Assembly (NCBI RefSeq): GCF_000482805.1
Contig: NZ_AXWT01000001.1
Location: forward strand, 1 to 18,955
Length of the DNA stretch: 18,955 bases
Direction: 5' to 3'
Source: Deinococcus murrayi DSM 11303
GTDB lineage: Bacteria; Deinococcota; Deinococci; Deinococcales; Deinococcaceae
Below, piece by piece: positions 10,847 through 18,955 of the stretch (position 1 is its first letter; the number at the start of each line of letters is the position of its first letter). Made by a program: the position numbers and the translations under genes. Below the pieces are notes generated by a model. It saw only the letters and a program-made list of their open reading frames with translations. It was not told the DNA's origin and did not search any database.

Positions 10847-12041
10847 TTAGCGCCCCCCCGCTCGCCACGCGCTCAGGAGCGGCAACAGCGACAGCACCGC
10901 GCAGCCGTAGGCCAGGGCCGGAAAGCCCGCCGCCGCAATCACGACCCCGCCCAGCAGGGTTCCGGCTCCGGCGGCCACGTAGCCCAGCCCGTCGGTGACC
11001 CCCTGAGCGGCGGGCCAACGCGAGAGGGCCTTGCTGCCCGCGACGAAGGTGAGGTTCCAGCCCAGCCCCAGCAGAAACATGCTCAGGCCAAGCGGGGTGG
11101 TCCCCGGCAGGGGCGCGGTGAGGGCCGCGACCGCGAGCAGGGCCGCGCCGCCCCCATAGCCCAGCCGCACCCCCAGGCGGTCAATCAGCGGCCCGGTCAG
11201 CCAGCCAAAGCCGAACATGCCCGCAATATGCACCGAAATCAAGACGGCCACCCCGGCGTGGCTGACGCCCATCTCGTGGGCGCGGTGGGGGGTCAGGCTC
11301 ATGAGGGTCACCATCAGGCCCTGTGCGGTGGCGAGGGCCAGGGCAGTCGAGCGCACGCCGGGCTGCCGAAAGGTGGCCGCGAGGCGGGGCCGCGCTTTTC
11401 TGGCCCCCCCCGCCGGACCCGCCACCGGACGCCACGCCAGCAGCAGCAGGGCCGCCACGCCCAGCAGCCCGCCGCCCACCAACCATCCGGCGACTTCGGG
11501 GGAGGTGCCCAGCGCCGCGCCCAGCCGCTCAACCGCGCCGGAAAAGCCGGTCATCAGCAGCGACCCGACGACGCTCATCAGCATGAGGAGGCCCAGGGCG
11601 GTGCCCCGGTGCGCCTCCGGCACGCTCTCGGCGGCGGCGTAGCGGGCCTGCTGATAGCCCCCCTGCGCCGCGCCCATCAGTGAAGCCCCCAGCAAAAAGA
11701 CGGGCAAGAGGCCCGCCCGCGCCCCCGCAAAGCCCAGCCCGGCTCCGGCGGCCCCCAGCGCAAAGGCTGAAGCCAGCCCAAAGCGCCGCCCCCGCGAGAG
11801 CATCAGCGCCCCGAACAGCCCCGCCGAGAGCGCTGCCGACGCGCTGATGAGGGTAGCGGGGAGGCCTATCAGGGACGTAAAGCCCAAGTTGCCCACCACC
11901 AGCGCCGCGAGGATGGTGCTGACGGTGGTGGCCCCAGTCGCCAGCGCCTGCGCCAGATAGAGCGGAGCGAGCCGCTCTAGGCCGCCGCGCCGCAAGCCGG
12001 ACGGAGGCGCGGCGGCAGCGGTGGCCGGGGGACCGGAAGGC

Positions 12042-12049
<8 letters not shown>
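10847..12049 (-). CDS. Major facilitator superfamily transporter
   Basis: This 400-residue membrane transporter has about twelve hydrophobic segments rich in Ala, Gly and Leu. It shows an MFS-like loop after the second segment ([20 protein letters not shown]) and a central cytoplasmic loop of basic character ([17 protein letters not shown] near 220) between two six-helix halves. No substrate-specific motif was recognised, so drug, sugar or metabolite export are all possible. Its start codon is GTG (12049-12047), overlapping the B12-binding protein's stop by 8 bp, so the two are probably translated from one mRNA. The first 20 residues are a Pro/Ala-rich cytoplasmic tail. It converges on the tRNA terminator. 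Confidence 0.85.
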
Positions 12050-12461
<412 letters not shown>

Positions 12462-12530
12462 GTCTGTTTCCTCCTCACGAGCGTTTGCGGGCATCCTAGC
12501 GCGGGCACCGGGGAAGTTCGGCCCAGACGC

Positions 12531-13967
<1,437 letters not shown>

Positions 13968-13976
13968 ACGGGGGCC

Positions 13977-13984
13977 ATGTTATA
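13977..13984 (-). promoter_or_regulatory. Likely -10 box of gltX inside the repeat end
   Basis: On the minus strand, TATAAC (13984-13979) and the overlapping TAACAT (13982-13977, TANNNT type) lie 9-11 nt from the gltX ATG. That spacing fits a nearly leaderless transcript. A matching -35 was not found. Confidence 0.4.
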
Positions 13985-14122
13985 CGGACTCCGCTGGACA
14001 GGTTTCCTGGTAAACCCAAAATCCGAGCCGAGAGCGAGGAGGAGAGAAACGGATTCCGTCTGTTTCGTGAACACATCGGAAGGGCGCCGATTTGTTAACT
14101 CTACTCCCGGAATCCGTATAAC
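13979..14122. repeat. MITE-like small noncoding repeat with inverted ends
   Basis: The ends are GTTATACGGACTCCG (13979-13993) and its inverse CGGAATCCGTATAAC (14108-14122), matching in 14 of 15 positions. A further internal CGGATTCCG lies at 14050-14058. The 144-bp element has no coding potential and a composition less GC-rich than its surroundings. It resembles the short dispersed repeats known from Deinococcus genomes (ATACGGATTCCG words); this resemblance is from memory. It occupies most of the 201-bp gap between gltX and the flavin-reductase-like gene. Confidence 0.75.
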
Positions 14123-14155
14123 TTGGTCGGGAGACAGGGCGGGGGCGGGGCGTCC

Positions 14156-14161
14156 TATTCT
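14156..14161 (+). promoter_or_regulatory. -10 box for a leaderless flavin-reductase-like transcript
   Basis: TATTCT ends seven bases before ATG 14169. This TANNNT-to-start spacing fits the leaderless transcripts typical of Deinococcus. No convincing -35 and no Shine-Dalgarno are present. Confidence 0.45.
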
Positions 14162-14168
14162 CGTTGTC

Positions 14169-14701
14169 ATGCTCTCGGCCCAGACCACCCGTTTGTTCGG
14201 CTTCTACCCCGGCACCGTCGCCCTCGTGACCGCCGAGCACCTGGGGACGCGCAATCTGCTCAGCGTGGGCTGGCACACTGCCCTGAGTATGGAGCCGCCG
14301 CTGTATGGGGTGGCGGTGGGACGCGAGCGGGCGACCTCCCCGCTGATGCGCGGCAGCGGGCGCTTTGGCGTGAACTTCCTGCCCTTCGTGCGCGCGAGAG
14401 CCGGGCAGGGGGCGGGGGTGCTCAGTCTGCACGACCTGGCGGCGGGCGGGGAGGACAAGTTTGAGCGGCTGGGACTGGAGACGCTGCCGGGGGTGGGATT
14501 GGCGCTGGCGGACGCCTACCTCCACTACAGCTGCGAGGTGGCGGAGGTCGTGCCGACTGGCGACCACGACCTCTTCGTCGGGCGCGTGACCGAGGTCCGC
14601 TACGACCCGGCGCTGTACGACGACACGGGTCTTTTCACCGGGGAGGCCGCCGTGTACCTGGGCCGCAGCGCCTACGTGACGACGACGCGGGAGCGGGCGG
14701 T

Positions 14702-14729
<28 letters not shown>
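14169..14729 (+). CDS. Flavin-reductase-like (FMN-binding split-barrel) protein
   Basis: This 186-residue protein resembles the flavin reductase / FMN-binding split-barrel family that reduces or binds FMN with NAD(P)H. The segment TRNLLSVGWHTALSMEPPLY (27-46) followed by GVAVGRERATSPLM fits the flavin-binding strand-turn of that family, and FGVNFLP (near 65) and YLHYSCEV (near 117) are further family-like blocks. The start is ATG 14169 with a TATTCT box directly ahead; the much longer open frame extending back through gltX is a shadow. The 3' end overlaps mutL tail-to-tail by 28 bp (14702-14729). Partner oxygenase and substrate are unknown. Confidence 0.8.
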
Positions 14730-16360
<1,631 letters not shown>

Positions 16361-16374
16361 GGTGTGGGGTCGGA

Positions 16375-16456
16375 GGGTCCAAGGGCCGCAGGGTCTAGGG
16401 AGGCTGAAGCCAGAGCGCGGGCTGTTTGCCCCTTAGACCTGTTGACGCTTGGACCC

Positions 16457-16459
<3 letters not shown>
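16375..16459. repeat. Inverted word repeat between mutS and mutL
   Basis: The left arm (16375-16400) begins GGGTCCAAG and ends GGGTCTAGGG. The right arm (16429-16459) begins CCCCTTAGACCT and ends CTTGGACCC plus TTA. Read inverted, GGGTCCAAG matches in 9 of 9 positions and GGTCTA also matches, so the two pairings are nested and can form a long interrupted hairpin with a loop of about 28 nt. The right arm includes the mutS stop codon. No T run follows, so it is not a standard terminator. Confidence 0.7.

Positions 16460-18955
<2,496 letters not shown>

Overview
The window looks like a chromosomal segment of a Deinococcus species. The evidence is very high GC with G/C-ending codons, many near-leaderless starts just downstream of TANNNT -10 boxes, an HspR-type heat-shock repressor, a CarH/LitR B12 photoreceptor beside carotenoid-type genes, and small intergenic repeats of the Deinococcus sort. 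I assign the genus by pattern recognition; the species is not determined.

Layout. (1) 1-1407: the end of an IS4-type insertion sequence lies against the 3' fragment of a Type ISP restriction-modification gene. (2) 1418-5743: a carotenoid/light module. A CrtI/CrtD-type desaturase and a UbiA-family prenyltransferase with lycopene-elongase-like motifs form one minus-strand operon. Facing away from it is a CarH/LitR repressor that is translationally coupled to an NDUFA9-like NAD(P)-binding protein. CarH is a known light-released repressor of carotenoid genes, so the roughly 200-bp divergent region is the expected control point. (3) 5756-8514: a tight minus-strand operon. It encodes an HspR-like regulator built from two nearly identical tandem copies, then a PPP-type phosphoesterase, then two paralogous purine-type phosphoribosyltransferases. 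Its promoter overlaps a HAIR-like half-site. (4) 8607-10641: on the plus strand, an M20 dipeptidase and PurN, separated by a self-complementary spacer. (5) 10682-10824: tRNA-Ser(GGA) with a strong intrinsic terminator. (6) 10847-13967: on the minus strand, gltX, a stand-alone methylmalonyl-CoA-mutase-type B12-binding protein and an MFS transporter. (7) 13979-14122: a MITE-like inverted-repeat element upstream of gltX. (8) 14169-14729: a flavin-reductase-like protein whose end overlaps mutL. (9) 14702-18955: mutS and mutL on the minus strand, with the mutS start beyond the window.

Most genes are housekeeping or stress functions: purine salvage and synthesis, translation, mismatch repair, heat shock and pigment. 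The most unusual features are the tandem double-HspR gene (the two copies are 93% identical at DNA level over 217 bp), the CarH/elongase/desaturase module, a phosphoribosyltransferase pair in which one member has a changed PRPP loop, and three short 'word repeat' elements at gene junctions. No CRISPR array, prophage or origin was seen. No gene-free stretch exceeds about 205 bp.
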